Source: Parus major (Eukaryota > Chordata > Aves > Passeriformes > Paridae). From it: DNA of 64,000 bases. The stretch spans positions 13,060,386 to 13,124,385 of the forward strand of contig NC_031769.1 in the NCBI RefSeq assembly GCF_001522545.3. The letters run 5' to 3'. Shown piece by piece: positions 40,301 to 53,800 of this stretch (position 1 is the first letter of the stretch; every line of letters starts with the position of its first letter). The translations under genes were made by a program, and so were the position numbers. The notes below the pieces were generated by a model that saw only the letters and a list, made by a program, of their open reading frames with translations, made no database searches and was not told the origin of the DNA.

Positions 40301-43300
40301 CTAAGTCAGCTAACACAAAGTGCAATAGCAGTCCTGGGTCAAACATGTATGTTAAATTTGTGAGCAGAATTTGAAAAATATACGTAAAACTGTCAGTTCC
40401 CCCCTCCCCCTGCAGTGTTTCTTCTCTGAAACTTTATCTGTATATTGCTGTGTCTCATGTGAACATTGCATGGTGCCTTCCAGCTGGGTCTTCTGAAGAT
40501 AAGCTGTACTAATTAGGGTAACATTAAGGTAGTAGCTGGCTGTAACTCAGTAAGATGGATAGTTTACTGTTAGACCACACCTTACCACAAATTTCCCTTT
40601 GACTAAAATACAAAATATAATTTTTGATTTGTCATCTTGAAATATTCATGATTGGTTTCTGTAAAGATGAGGGAACAGAGGTAATGCATTTTTGGAGATG
40701 TCTGCATGAATAGAGGAAGGCTTTATGCAAAGCATTGATAAAAGACAAGGGTTTGTTGTCCACAGCAGGTTAGTCCATCCACAGAGCATCATTCTGTGGC
40801 AAGCCTGTGCTGCAGTATTCCTCAGCTTGTAATAGTTCAGATGTTGCTGTGCAGGTGCAGCTGGAATTCCTGGCACAGGTATTTCTGAAATAAATAACTG
40901 CAGCTGAGCAGATGCAAATAGCTGATCTTCCTCATAGTGACCTGACAAAATTTACAGTTTATGGCTTTTTTTCTGTTAAAGAACTAAATGCTTGTTGGAG
41001 TTTTCCTGTCTTCAGAATGGAAAAATTTTGGTCTGGCAAGCTTGCTGTTTTTGTTTTAATTTTTTTTTTTTTTATGATTTTTTATTTTTTAAACTTAAAG
41101 TAAGAGGACATAAGGATTGGAAACAGGCAGCAGCTCATCATATGGTCTGAGCAATGCTCACCTGTATGGCATCAGGGACTCAGACAATGCGATCCTTTCA
41201 GTCATTTCTGTTCAGCTTTTGTCAGTAATCAGAACATTTTGAATATTAAAACAGAAATTTCCAACTCATCCTCTACTTCATGATAATATGTGTATCAGTT
41301 TTCTGGTCTGATTCCCAAATCTGGTAAACAAAATAGAAAGCCTTCACTTGTGCTGTATTTATGGAAAATAGCTATGATGTTGGGCTTTTCTGAATAAGAT
41401 GGATAAAAGATCATAGTAGTTTAGCTTATTGATGCAAAGGTATGAAGAAGAATATTGTGACAGGAATATAATTTTAACTGTGCTGTTAAAAATAAATTTA
41501 AAATGTTTCATGCATGACACAAGTGGTGAAGAGAATTCTGCTTGTTAGAGCTAGTACCTATTGTGTGTGTATTAGACACATCCAAGATATGAATAAGTTT
41601 GATAGAAAAACAGCTTGTAACTATCTTACTGAAATGTATTTTTATAACTATTAGCGCTGTGATGTGATTCTGCAGTCTTTTCAGTGAATATCCATAGTTC
41701 TTAGACATGTATGTAAGTAACAGTGAAGGAAAACTTGAAAGTCAGCAGCAGTTGTGTGTTTCAAAGAACAGTCATATGGTTATTAAACAGGTGAATCCTC
41801 TTCCTGACCTCAGCCATGTTGTTATAGTCTTTTAACATAGGTAAGGCATAGAGCATCTTCAGAGTCTCACATTATAGACATGACATTGCAGTGATTTACA
41901 GCTGCTGCTGTTTGCACTGCAGCATGAAACATTGTTCCTAATCCCATTCTCCTCCTCTCCATATCCATGTAGACAGTAAGTCATTATTATTGTTATTTAT
42001 TTATTCTTATTTGTTTACAAAAAATTTATGAAAGATAAAAATAAAAAACTCGCCCTCCCATTTTTTGGTGACCAGCTGCTACCCAGGATTCAGCTGAAGG
42101 GGAGTTGAGAAAAGTAATAGAGCAACTTAAAAAAAAAGGAGTCTTGATCCACATACTTGGTTCCTTAAATTTCCCCCTCTACAAAACTGTATGTTTCTTT
42201 CAAAACAGTGTGTTTAGTGGCCTTTGATATGCAAAGTATTGAAATGGTGATGAGCAGTGAAATAAATCTTTCATTTTATCTCTGCTTTGATTAGTTATTG
42301 ACATTTTGTCTCTTTGTGATCCTCCACATATTAATATTTAATATGCCAAAGGCTAGGGAATTCAAAATCTATGCAAACCATCCATATTCTTCCCAGCAAT
42401 AACCTTGCATAAGAAGAAATATGGACCAGTTATAAGGAGAAATAAAAGGGCAATTCCTCTGGGCTTGGGTTGGTTTTAGTTATTTGTAGGTTAAGCTCCA
42501 CTTGGTGATAGTACTGAGTGCTTTCTACACCTTTTCAAATGTAGATATTGAACTGGGAGTGAAGTTAACCTTCGAACAATTACATAGTCTCCTTTTGCAA
42601 CCAAGCATCAGTTTTATTGCTGCTTTGGAAATGTCTTTGTTTATCTATCTGTGTATATATAAGGATTTTGTAGCAGTTCTCAAGCAATGTCTCAGCTTTG
42701 ATTTTGTAGATAATTATGATCCTTTCTGAAATAGTCTTTTGAAAGAAGCTTTGGATGTTGCAAGTAGTTAGCTAAATTGAATAGAATTGGGAAAGTTTTT
42801 TTTTGGTCCAAATTTGGTAGGTATGTGAAAAATGCTTCCCAGCTCAGGATCACTAATCCAGTTTGTTGATTTAAAAGATAAGATTGCTTGACTGTAAATT
42901 TAATTTCAGCAAGGTCATTGGAAAAATCTGAAATCACCTAAACTGGGAAAAGGAGGAATGTCTGTGTGGAGTACAGTCTCGATCTGCTGAAATTAATTTT
43001 CTCAGTGGAGAAGGTAAAGGCTTTCTTTTCTCTCATTTTTTCTTTTGAGGTTTGTTGCCTTACTCCATGCATTCATAAGCTTTCAAAACAATAAGAAAAT
43101 TGGAGATTCTTCTGAAAACCTACAAAGGAAAACCAAAAAGCTCTAAGAAAACTGGCTGATACTAGTGATTAATGTGAAAATTAAGATAGTAAACAGCTCA
43201 GCATTAAGGCTGGCTTGGGCTGTGTTAGTATACTATGGCAGCAATCTCTAAAAAACCCCAAAATACTCTCTTTGTCAAAGAACCTCCTTCACAGAGAAGG

Positions 43301-46300
43301 CTAAACAATTTCTGAAAGTGTCTGCCACTCTATAATATGTACATACTCTTGTGTATTTGTCAGTACTAAATGGATTTGCTTTTAAATGAGCTAGCATATT
43401 TGCAGCTAAATTTATTTCTCCGCCTGCTGCCTCCGGCAATCAAACATCATAAGTATGACTGGTTAGCATCATAAACTTTTTGATAGGAATGAGTTGACTG
43501 CTGCATTTCCTTTGACTTGCAGGGTCTTGAAGCCATCAGTTACCTTAATGCAGTCCACCCCAGCCTTGGTGGACACGTCTGTGAACCTTCAGCAGAAGGT
43601 GGAGATTGATGTTCCTCCTCTGACTACTCTGAGCCATCATAGTAACCACATGTCCAATGGCATTTCTTCCAGACTGGAAAGCCCACACCAGGAATGCTAC
43701 AACATTTTGGACAAAAATTTGGTGCCTTGTTTATAAAAAATAACTAAGGAGCATAATTTGATGTAAGGACTGAATTACTGGGGATGAGAGCTGAGCAGAT
43801 GGCTTAATACTAAGATTTATGAGACACCTGAGATGCAGAACATTATATACATGCATACATCTTCCTATTCTTAGGGATCTGTACACTTCTAATTCCTCTA
43901 CTACCCTTATTTTGGTGTCATCTGGCCTTTTGTGACATGTATTTTTATACAAACCCAGTTGGGTAATGAAATACTTTTGTTATAGGTTTGCAGATGGAGT
44001 GCTAATGAAAGGCCAGCTGATCACTGTACAAAGTCCTTTCATTTGTGTTATCACTGCTCTTTAGGAAATGACAGCCTCTGTTAATTCCCTGGCCAGCAGA
44101 AGAAATCATGTAGGGACTTACCTGCTTCAGTGCAAAGCCAGCTGGCCTCAGTGCCGAGCAAGGGTGTTTGAACTAACCTGGGTGCCAAGGATCAGGTCTG
44201 CAAATCACACCCCAAGACTCCTGGCCTCAATGCTCTCTTAAATGTCAATTTAGCTTTCTGAGTGTTGGGCCAAGATTTATTAATGACTTTTTGCTTTATA
44301 TTTATTGCTTTCATTATTAGAAATTCAGTATATTAGATGCTTCAATTATTAGAATTGAGTTTAACAGAATTTTCATGTAATAGAAAAAAAATAGTAGTTT
44401 TCTGGATGCCTTTTTTCTCCTTCTTCTTTATACCCATGTCATGCCTTTTATTTTGAGCAGGGTGTGGATATATTTTCATTTCTCTTGGCTACGTGCCTTT
44501 CCCACCCAGCCACATGAACAAGAGGGAAGTTCTTTCAATTTAGAAATTGGCAAAAATAACGGAGCAGCAAAATTCTACCCTTGGGGAGAAGGTTAGGTGT
44601 TCTTTTAAGAATGTGAGAAAAGCAGCAGGTTTTGCCTTAAGGTACATGGGGTGAAAATTGTTATCTTTGCATGGGATCTTTCATTAACATAGAACAAAGG
44701 CAACGGATGGGAAGATACACAGAAAAGTACTACTACTTGTAGGGAATATCAGCTTTCCCTTACTGTGGATTTGGGGCATTTTGGATATTCCTTATGTATA
44801 TTAACCTGGAGTTTTATAGCTGGTAATGAATGGTGTTTCTGCTTTTCTAAAATTCACTTTTCATCTTTACTACTCTTTTTCAGGAGCCCTGACATCACTA
44901 TGAAAAATTACTTTAATCCAATATAGTTTAAATTGAAAAATCATTCATCGGTGAGGAGGTGTGATAACAGAATGTATGGCGACAACTTCTTATTTTCATA
45001 TTTTATGAATAAACCAAATACAATAGATAATTCAATTATGAAAGATCAGAGAGCTTTAGTTTTGATCAGAGGGTGCACTGATTTATGCCATTAACCAATT
45101 CAAACACTTGCATTTGTCACAGATCTACTGTGGCATATGGAGGATCCCAAGGGATATTTGCTGAAACCCAGTAGGAGCTAAAATGCAGCTTGCAATGAAC
45201 TGGGCAGCAGCAGGAAAGTGTCGGGGAGAGCAATGTAAGAGGAAGATGAGCAGCAGTCTTGCATGCTGTGTTCTGGAGCAGCATGGCTTTTTGGTTCAAA
45301 TAAATATTAGAGTTAATGCTTCTGTTGCAAAGTTTCTGTTTGGCTGCACTCTTCAACAAAGCACGTGAGACAAGTCTTGTCAGTGTTTGCAGATTTTGAA
45401 TTCCAGGTTGACATGCAGAAGACTTCATGTTTCAAAGCATCTATTGTGCTGAGGGCTCTGGTTATAGTAGTGAGTGTGTGTGTGTATTTCTGTGTATCTA
45501 CTTAGGCATAGTAGGGAGAACTCCTGTCATGCTGTCTCTGACAGTAATACATTACTTAGCTGTAATTTCTACATTGGTTTCTGGTTTATTGATTGGAGAT
45601 GGTGTAGGCTGTTTCTAGTGGGAAATGCTGGTAAGTGCAGCAGGGGTTGAGAAATGGTGCCTTGACTGCCAGGATAAAGAAACCTGTATTATTGCACAGG
45701 TCACTGAGGTTTGTTAGAAAATGTCTGCTTTCTGGAGGGTATATTTATTGCAATATTTAAGATGGGATATACTAACTGTGATGTCTGTATTCCCAGAAGA
45801 GCACAATATTCTGATGTTCTAATGTCACTGTTCGTAGTTAAGCTTTGTCATTATCATTTATAGGGCAGAGTCAGTGAGATCAGCACTTTAGTGAAGTTTC
45901 TGGTCACAGGAGTTTTCATTCTAATTATGTAATTAATTTATTAACTTGCAGATGAATGAGGATTAGCAAAATGATAAAAAGTGAAAAAAACCCTATTAAA
46001 CTCCTCTGTATTGTGCTTTATTTTTTATTGTATGCACAGACCTGGACTATATCATCTCATTTGACGGTTGTTTCACTGCAAGAATTTTCTGTTTCACTGA
46101 ATTTCCTATATGGATAAAACTATTGACCCTGGTAGGATGGAAGTAAAAAAAAACAAAAATTCTAAAAATAAAGCAAAGCTAAACGACATACTGTGATTGG
46201 ATAGTTTTAAAAAATGAAATTTCAGGGGATGTACATAATGTATAATGCATATATTGGTAAAATATTTAACATCTGTTTTATATTACTTTCAGTGACACCA

Positions 46301-47841
46301 CTACAGCATTTTCTCAAGGAACTTAAAATTGCTAGCACAATTACATAGCTTTGAGTTACCAGGCTGTTTGAGACTTGAACATCTGTGAAGTAATTGTTTC
46401 TCTGTGACTTTTAATTTTTTCCCTATTTCCTTGAGGGTTGGTTTTTGGTTAGTTTGGTTGTTTTTTTGATTTTGTGTTTTTGTGTTTTTTTCATAGTGAC
46501 AGTTGTAGTTAGCTGCCTAATTGCAGAGTCATTGCAAGTCTTCCTTCTTGAGAGGCTTGCTAATGGCAGTAATTGATTAACGAGAAGCACGTTAAGGTGT
46601 CATTATATAACCACTGAAACGTTTCTTTCCATTTCATGGTCAGTGGCTCTTGTTGACCCTGCTGATTAGATCATAAATGCAGAAACGTCCTCCTGGAAGT
46701 TCTGAGGTTCAGCTAAGGGCAGCACAGAAGATGCTTTTAATGCTGTTTTATTGTCAGGCCATGTTCAAAAAGAATACAGAATTTTATTGATGCATTTCAC
46801 ATCTGTGATATAAATTGTTCCTGGGAAAAATATTGCTCGCAAAGGTAATTTGGAGTATAGGCACAGAAGAATATAGACATTCAAAGTTTATTCTCTAATT
46901 TAAAGAAGAGGTATTTGTGTTTCTCTTTCATAATACAGGACACATATGTATAAATGTGTATATATTTATATATATGCCTGAAAACTTCAGACTATGGCAG
47001 AATTAGTCTTTCACTATTGATTTTTTTGTTTGTTTGCCTCCTACACACAAACTTAAAACTCTCTACCTTTATGTGTAAATAATCCATAGGTACTAATAGT
47101 TAGAATGATGACAATTACAAAATATGACTAAAATAATTATATAACCAAATGAAGCACTTCCATGATGCAATGCTTAAATTAAGGCTTTTTATGTACATTT
47201 TAAGCTTTCACACAGTAGTTTATAAGATTTTTCCTTTTTGAGTGTAATTTCTTGTGGCTGTGAAATGAAAACTGGAAACCACATTTGGCTTCAGCTGATT
47301 GTGAAGAGCTTAGTTCTGCTGCCCAAAGCTCTGTTAATGCTGTATCAAGTAGAAGTTGAGTATTTCCTTCAATATTACTTTGCATGCAGGCAAGCAGGAA
47401 ATAATCCTCGTGTTTAACCAGTGCTGTACACAAGAGGAATATTTTCAATTATTGACTATGGAAGAGCTCAAATGTTGGCTGATGAAGGCTTTTCTGCCCC
47501 ATTCTACTGAACTTACACATATTCCACTTGCTCCCTTTCAGTCTCTTCCATTTTGCCCTGCTCTTGTCTTGGCTCCTTTTATCTGTGTAGTTCCAGTTCC
47601 TCATTCTTACTCAGGACCTTTTATCATCTGGTCCTAGTCTCTTCTTTCTCACCTTTGGAAAGATTTCTTTCTTTTATCTGCTTTCCTGTTGTATCAATTT
47701 GATACCGTTATTAGTAAAAGTGTCTGCTGTATTTGGCATAAGAGGGAAATAAAATCAACGTGCCCCAGCAACTGATGAGACTTATGGGAAATTCTAAGTT
47801 AAACAGTGTACTAAAACTTGCTTTTATTTCTAAAGAATCAG
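37366..47841. other. Intronic sequence, mostly without recognised features
   Basis: About 10.5 kb. It holds a GC-rich island at about 37738-37960, a T-rich run at about 41056-41095, the exon-like segment at 43523, a small GT run near 45474-45486, and balanced, repeat-free sequence at about 46490-46690. No gene product was recognised on either strand. Confidence 0.65.
43523..43736 (+). other. Candidate terminal-exon-like segment
   Basis: A good acceptor (TTTCCTTTGACTTGCAG, AG at 43521-43522) is followed by an open frame to a TAA at 43734-43736. The product reads VLKPSVTLMQSTPALVDT... and ends NILDKNLVPCL, about 70 residues with a polar, non-repetitive composition. Base composition is richer in C and G than the flanks. 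No convincing AATAAA lies close downstream (only AATAAC at about 43739). I do not recognise the sequence. It could be a cryptic exon, a decayed gene piece, or chance. Confidence 0.2.
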
Positions 47842-47851
47842 TTTCTATAGA

Positions 47852-47883
<32 letters not shown>

Positions 47884-47884
47884 C
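47842..47884. repeat. Tandem repeat of TTTCTATAGA (about 4 copies)
   Basis: A 10-base unit is repeated about four times, the first copy one base shorter. Each unit carries the self-complementary CTATAG. This is a small minisatellite-type array. Confidence 0.93.
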
Positions 47885-50800
47885 AAAAGCATAAACATTA
47901 GAAGCCCTGCATATTCCAGTCTGTTTGGTTTTATGGCCTTTGTGCAGCCCAAATGAAATGTATTCAGGTTAGCTGGTTCCCATGTTGCCATCCTGTCTAA
48001 ACTTCCGGGCTAGAAAATTGATAAGTATCTGATAACCCCTGCAGAGACAAAACAGAAACATAAAGATCATATGTTGTGTAATCATCCTGATTACACTGAG
48101 CAGTACAATGCTGCAGGTTTCACTAATCAAGATTAATTGTGATGTAGGCTACCTGAACTGTCATGTAGAGTGGATTGTAATTAAATAAAACTATAATCAT
48201 TTTAACATTGTGCCACTAATATGTATTTACAATAGGTAGTATTTTTGAAAAGACTTTCTCCATACAGTGATTAGGAAGCTGAGTTACATTTTCTAACTGC
48301 ACAGATGTTGTTAAAAGCTCATATTTCAGGCCATAAAGACTTATTATATTTGAGGTTGTACAGCAAGAGAAAAATGGTTTGTACATCTGTCAGCTATGTG
48401 AGACATTAAAACTAAAAAACCTGGAATGGTAGAGATGTATGGAAAGCCTTGCTTGTATGTATATATACATATATTTGTTTTAAATATTTGGCAGATAATT
48501 TATAGAGGGGTATTGCTAAGAAAAAAAATGCTTTGACAGGTCTTGACAACTCAGAGGGAGAAAATATTTAATAAAGTGTATAATAAGAGAATCGCCTCTG
48601 TTTCAGCATTCTCAGCATGAGCTGACAGGTCTTAACTTGACTTCTTTCACACGATATCTTTCCATTTTTATCTAGAATGGATTGTACAAATGCTTTTCTT
48701 TGAGGCCTAATGAACCAAAATATTTCGGGGTATGTATACTCAGGTTGTTTTGTGTAGGGGCCTAAATCTGTATTTCTGAACATTCTGTTGTGTATTCTGT
48801 CAACTAGAAATATAATAAGCTTAAATATTTCTTCTTTCCATAAGGAAAAAGGAGTGCATCCTAGGCAACCATACAAAAGCATAAAAATAAATTTACCATG
48901 CAAGCAGCTTTCTGCCCATGTACATACAGAATGTTCTTGTGAATGACTTTTCCCTCTGCTGCTACTGTTTCTGACTCTTGACCATTGCTTTTATTAGATA
49001 CTGCTTTGTTGGGTGTCCGTGCTTCCATCCTCGTGCCACTCAGCAATAACAGAGTACAGACACCTCCAAAGACCTCTAAACCTGCTGGCCAGGTGTGTTC
49101 TGTGCTGTCCAAGGCTCTGCCTCCCCGTGGCCTCCTGCTCAGGCAGGATATTACTTAGAGAAGGTTCTTTACTGACCTCACATGGGTTCATTGAGAGCCA
49201 TGCTGGGCTTGGGAGGGTGTCAAACACTTGCAGGGAGATTGTACTGATGCTTGCTTGGGGAAAAGCCACGGTGTCACGAATAGAGCAGTCTTGTGCACTT
49301 AGCTGAGATTTTATCTGGGAGCGCCAGCTACAGTGGGCTTTTTCTAAATGTAATTTTCTTCTAGAAGATTTTTAGGTTTAAACCAAAGGAAATTAAATTC
49401 AAATGTGCTCTCAGATATTATTGAGTCAAGCAAATAAGTGGATAAAAGCAGGCAAGCTCTTGCAATGTCAGGGATCTTTCCCCATCCCTCACAGGCTGTT
49501 CGGGTTGTCATGGGTGTGCTGCCTTTTGTGTGATCTCCAGGATCAGGTCCTGCTCTGTGCTCTCCAGGCCTGTATTACTCACTGGGCAGGCTTTAATGAA
49601 GTGACCCATAAGCAAACACTTGGTGGGAGTCCAGTTCTGCTTGGAGGGGACATTTGTGAGCCCCATTCCCAGCAGTCCCTTGTGGTGTGGCCACCCCAGC
49701 AGGCAGCACTCACACATCACTTTGGATGCAGGGTGACTCCCAGGGCTTTCAGAGAGCACCCTCTGTTTGCAGCCTCAGGCAGGCTAGAGGACATCCCTGT
49801 TACTCTGTCATTTAAGTCGAGGCAATGAAAATACATTTCCTAAATAAAATATCTCAGAAAAAAATTACTGTTTTTTAGAGAAGCATAATTAAAAACCACA
49901 AAGCATGTGGCTTTTTTTTAAAAGCTCGTATCAGAAAAGACAGTATATTTTTTTCTCAGAGCTGGAAACATAACAGAGACACTTCTAAAATGGGTCGCCT
50001 TTATTTATTTGGTGTCTGTATGAAAATGTAAGTATCGTGCTGTGTGTCAGACACTACTGAACCTGCCACATGTCCCAGCTCTTCTCCTTGGGAGTGAGTA
50101 GCTTTATGCGACCTCTGAAAATGATCAAAACTGTCTTATTTTGTGGCTGACTTTGAAGATGAGTCGCTCTAAATTGCTTGTGCCTCAAACACTGCAGTGT
50201 CAGTGCAGGGCTCTAAAGAGGGGCAATTTCTCCCCCCATTCCTGAGCTGCTGAGCAGGTCAGAGGTGTGGGTCACACAGCTGAGAGAGGTTGCAGTACCA
50301 GATGGAAACCAGAAATCATCACTGTGATTAAAACCATCATTTATTCGACCTATATAACCACACATTGTCGCAAATTTGTATTTTCTAAGCAAATGTGGAA
50401 TGAGTATTATTTATCCAATCATAGTAAATGAGGCACTGTAAATTTCCCAACTGAATACAATTAAAGCATGTTATTAAGCCTCAGCAGAGGCTTAGTTCTG
50501 CCCAAATTCATGAGGCTATGAACTTCATAACTGTAGTTGAGTATTGACACACCGTGGACATCTAGGTCCTTTTATGCCTTCTATTTCTTATGTAATGGTG
50601 GATGCTTTTGGAGGGTACCCTGAAATGGTTGTCAGTTTCTGTACTTGTGCCTGCTCCTGCTGTCATCTTTTTTTCTTAAAGAAGACTTCCATGTATTTCT
50701 ATATACATAAAACACATGATTTCCTCCCTGTAGACACAGGTCAGTAAAAAACCTGAACAAGGAACAGTTACATTCATTTCATTGCAACTATTTAAACTGA

Positions 50801-53800
50801 AATTTAACCTTGAGTATTAAATGCTTTGTGGAGTCTGGGTTTGAATGGGATGAAATGATTGCAATAGGAAATGGATCCTTCTTGGCACTTTCCCAGGCTT
50901 CCAGGCTTGTAGAGGTGTTGCTAATTTTGTGTGTGGTTAGTCGTAGAGGGTTTTGAAACAGGAGAGAATAAAATCAACTTACAAGATGAAAATGTTTCTT
51001 TTTTTTCCTATTTTCTCCTTATGGAGGATGACCAGATAGTTAAATCTCCAGCTCTTCCTAACTCTAACTTAGGGAAACTCTGGATTGCCAGGAAGTTATG
51101 GTATTACCAGTCAAAATAATAATTTGACCAAGCACTCATTATATATTGTTGCTGAATTCTGGTTGTGGGGGTAAAGAATAGAAAGACCTCATTATTTTCC
51201 ATCATCCTATTTCAGCCTTTGTGTTACTGATGTTCTTCATTCGTCTGTTTGACTCTTTTGCATTGCAAATGTCTCAAATCTGCTTCCTTTTAATGAAACT
51301 GGATGGAAAAGAAATCATAATTTCCTTACCCCTTATCTTTAAATGTTTTATGATTCTTTTTTAATTGTTAATTTTGCCTTCTATTTGAACTGTTTCTTTT
51401 CTTGGTTTTTGTAATAACAAGGATTTCCTTACAGTTTCAAGAAAAGCTTTAACTGAGCTAAACAAATGTATACAGGGAAACCTCTTTTGTGTAATTGTGT
51501 TTCTATATATGTTCCACAGTTTCCCCATGATCGTCAAGTTAGTGATGATTGTGTCTATATGACATGTACGCATATAATTTGTACAGATATATACACACAC
51601 CCGTGTATGTTCTAACTTAGGCTATTGTCTCTTAAATTCTTACATGAATTGTTGGTTGACTTGTTCCTTGGAAGCTGATTTTCTTTTAAAGTGGAAGCCT
51701 TTCTAGGAGATACAGTAAAATGAGATTATGGTTAGATTTCCACTGAGTAATCTATATGGATTGACTATTGCTAAAGGCACTTTTATTTCCTGTACAAAAG
51801 AAATGTGACTTTCTCTGCTTGGGTTTATTACTTTTAAATTAATGTGACTAGTGTAAGTCTGATAGGCTTAGTATGCCAAGTATAGTGCAGCTATTTAATA
51901 CTTCAGTGAAATGTACTGGAGCAAGTGGCAACAAGGCATTTTACAAAAGTAATCATACTGCTGAAACCACCAAAAGTCTATGCTGTCTGTTGGTTAGGCT
52001 TTGATTTTTGTGAACAGAAGAGATGTTCTGGTCTTCAGAGATGGTTACGACTTATTTAAGAAAATTCCTATGTGATCCGACAGGGGGTCTCCATTTCAGC
52101 TGGGATTTGATTTTTTTTTCCCTGTCTCTCTCATAGATTCTCTGCATCTTGCTATCAGTCCTTCTGGTAACATTGCAAGTTCAAGGAGTTAAACTGCAAT
52201 AAGCTCTTTAATCTTACAAGACTAAAAGAAAACCAGGCAACATCCACATAATCACATATTAGGATAAAAAATTACGGTTTTCACAATAAAAATGCTTTTG
52301 GGAGTTGCCTCATTAAATTAGGCTTAAACATTTGGAGTTTGAGTTTGTGTGTAACAGCCTACCGAAGGGGCTTGGAGGAGGTCAGGTTTGAGCAGCAGCT
52401 CTGTTGTGCAGATGTTTATTTCAGCTGGAAGCAGCTGGCTAGTTTAGCAGCACAGGACATGAGCTGGGGGCAGTGAGCACTGGAAGGGCTGGTGGGGGCT
52501 GAATTAAACTGACTCACACCACTTTTTCCTACTGAGCTGCTTTACAACAACAGATATGCTGGAACAAGGGCAGGAAGGAAGGTGCTGCCTGTCTGGGTAT
52601 ATGTTTGACTAGTAGGGGAAACGAGGTAATGAAAGAAGAAAAAAGACTTGAGGAAAGGAAGCAGCGGAAATAAACAGTAATAAAAAGTTAAAAGAAGTTA
52701 ATGTTGTCTTTCTCACAAAACTGTGAGAAAAAGCTGCAATGATTTCACAAAAACCTTTGTTAGTCAGAAGTGTTATTTTTTTCTCCTCCCTGTTCTCATT
52801 TAGAGTGATAACCTTATTCAAAGTAGCAGATTTTGATGAAAATTATAATTTAATAATCTTTTGCTCACCTATTAATTTTCCTGTAATGGAAAACTATCAG
52901 ATTCCTGCTACTGCAGGGCTTGTAAGTCCTCTACAACTAAAAAGGTAAACTTTTCCTGTCTGATCAATTTTTATGGGGATGGCTGTTAGCCAAGGGGTAG
53001 ATGAATGAAGCAATGACTTATTAGGAATTGTTTTTACTAGTAATCCTTTTATAGGTACATTTTGACAGTTGTCTGACTGAACAGAATTATGTAGTTGAAT
53101 CAAAAGCATTTCAGACAAAGACTCCTTGGTTTGGGAAGGGCTTGGTGTTCAGGAGGAATCCATACCGCCTCGCTTTTGAACTGTGATCTGTTTGTGTTGT
53201 GATCTTTTTTTTTTTTTGAGTTGTGACCTGTAATGCTGGCACTTGACAAGGCAAAAGACAGCCTTCTTTCCATAGTTAGTAGAGGTCTAACTTTTTTGAA
53301 TAGTGTCTTGTAGCAAAACAGCAGCACTTATTTAATTAAAATCTAAGTCATAACTGATTAAAGCATTTCACCCATATCTGTCTTCAGATGAGAAAATGTA
53401 AGGAAATGAAAGTCTAACTTTTCTCACCAGCTTGTTATAGTAATTAATCAAATTTTCTCTAATGAACACAGTAAAACTTCATTGCTACCATTTCCTATAA
53501 GCTTTCTTAAATAGTTCTTTGGAGAAGGAATTTTAGAAGAAGCAAGATCAATTCAGCTGTAGTGCTGTTTTAAAGGGGAAGACTTTTCCATGATTATTCT
53601 CTCTTCTTATTGTTTTGGTTTTTTCCTAACAGAGTCTTTTGCACTATATATGAAGTCCTTTGTTTGAGAACAATTTGCCTTTTGCTTTAGAGAAGTGACA
53701 AGATTTAATCTCTAGTTCCATTGTGAGGAGAAAGAATTAATAGAAATTTTACTGGAAACACAGAACAACTGAAAATATGCCAGTTTTAGGCAAACACAAA

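Noticed and set aside
49403..49828. 141-codon plus-strand frame with an overlapping minus-strand frame
   Set aside because: The product is rich in Cys, Gln, His and Leu without domain order. Open frames on both strands reflect local GC content, which lowers stop frequency.
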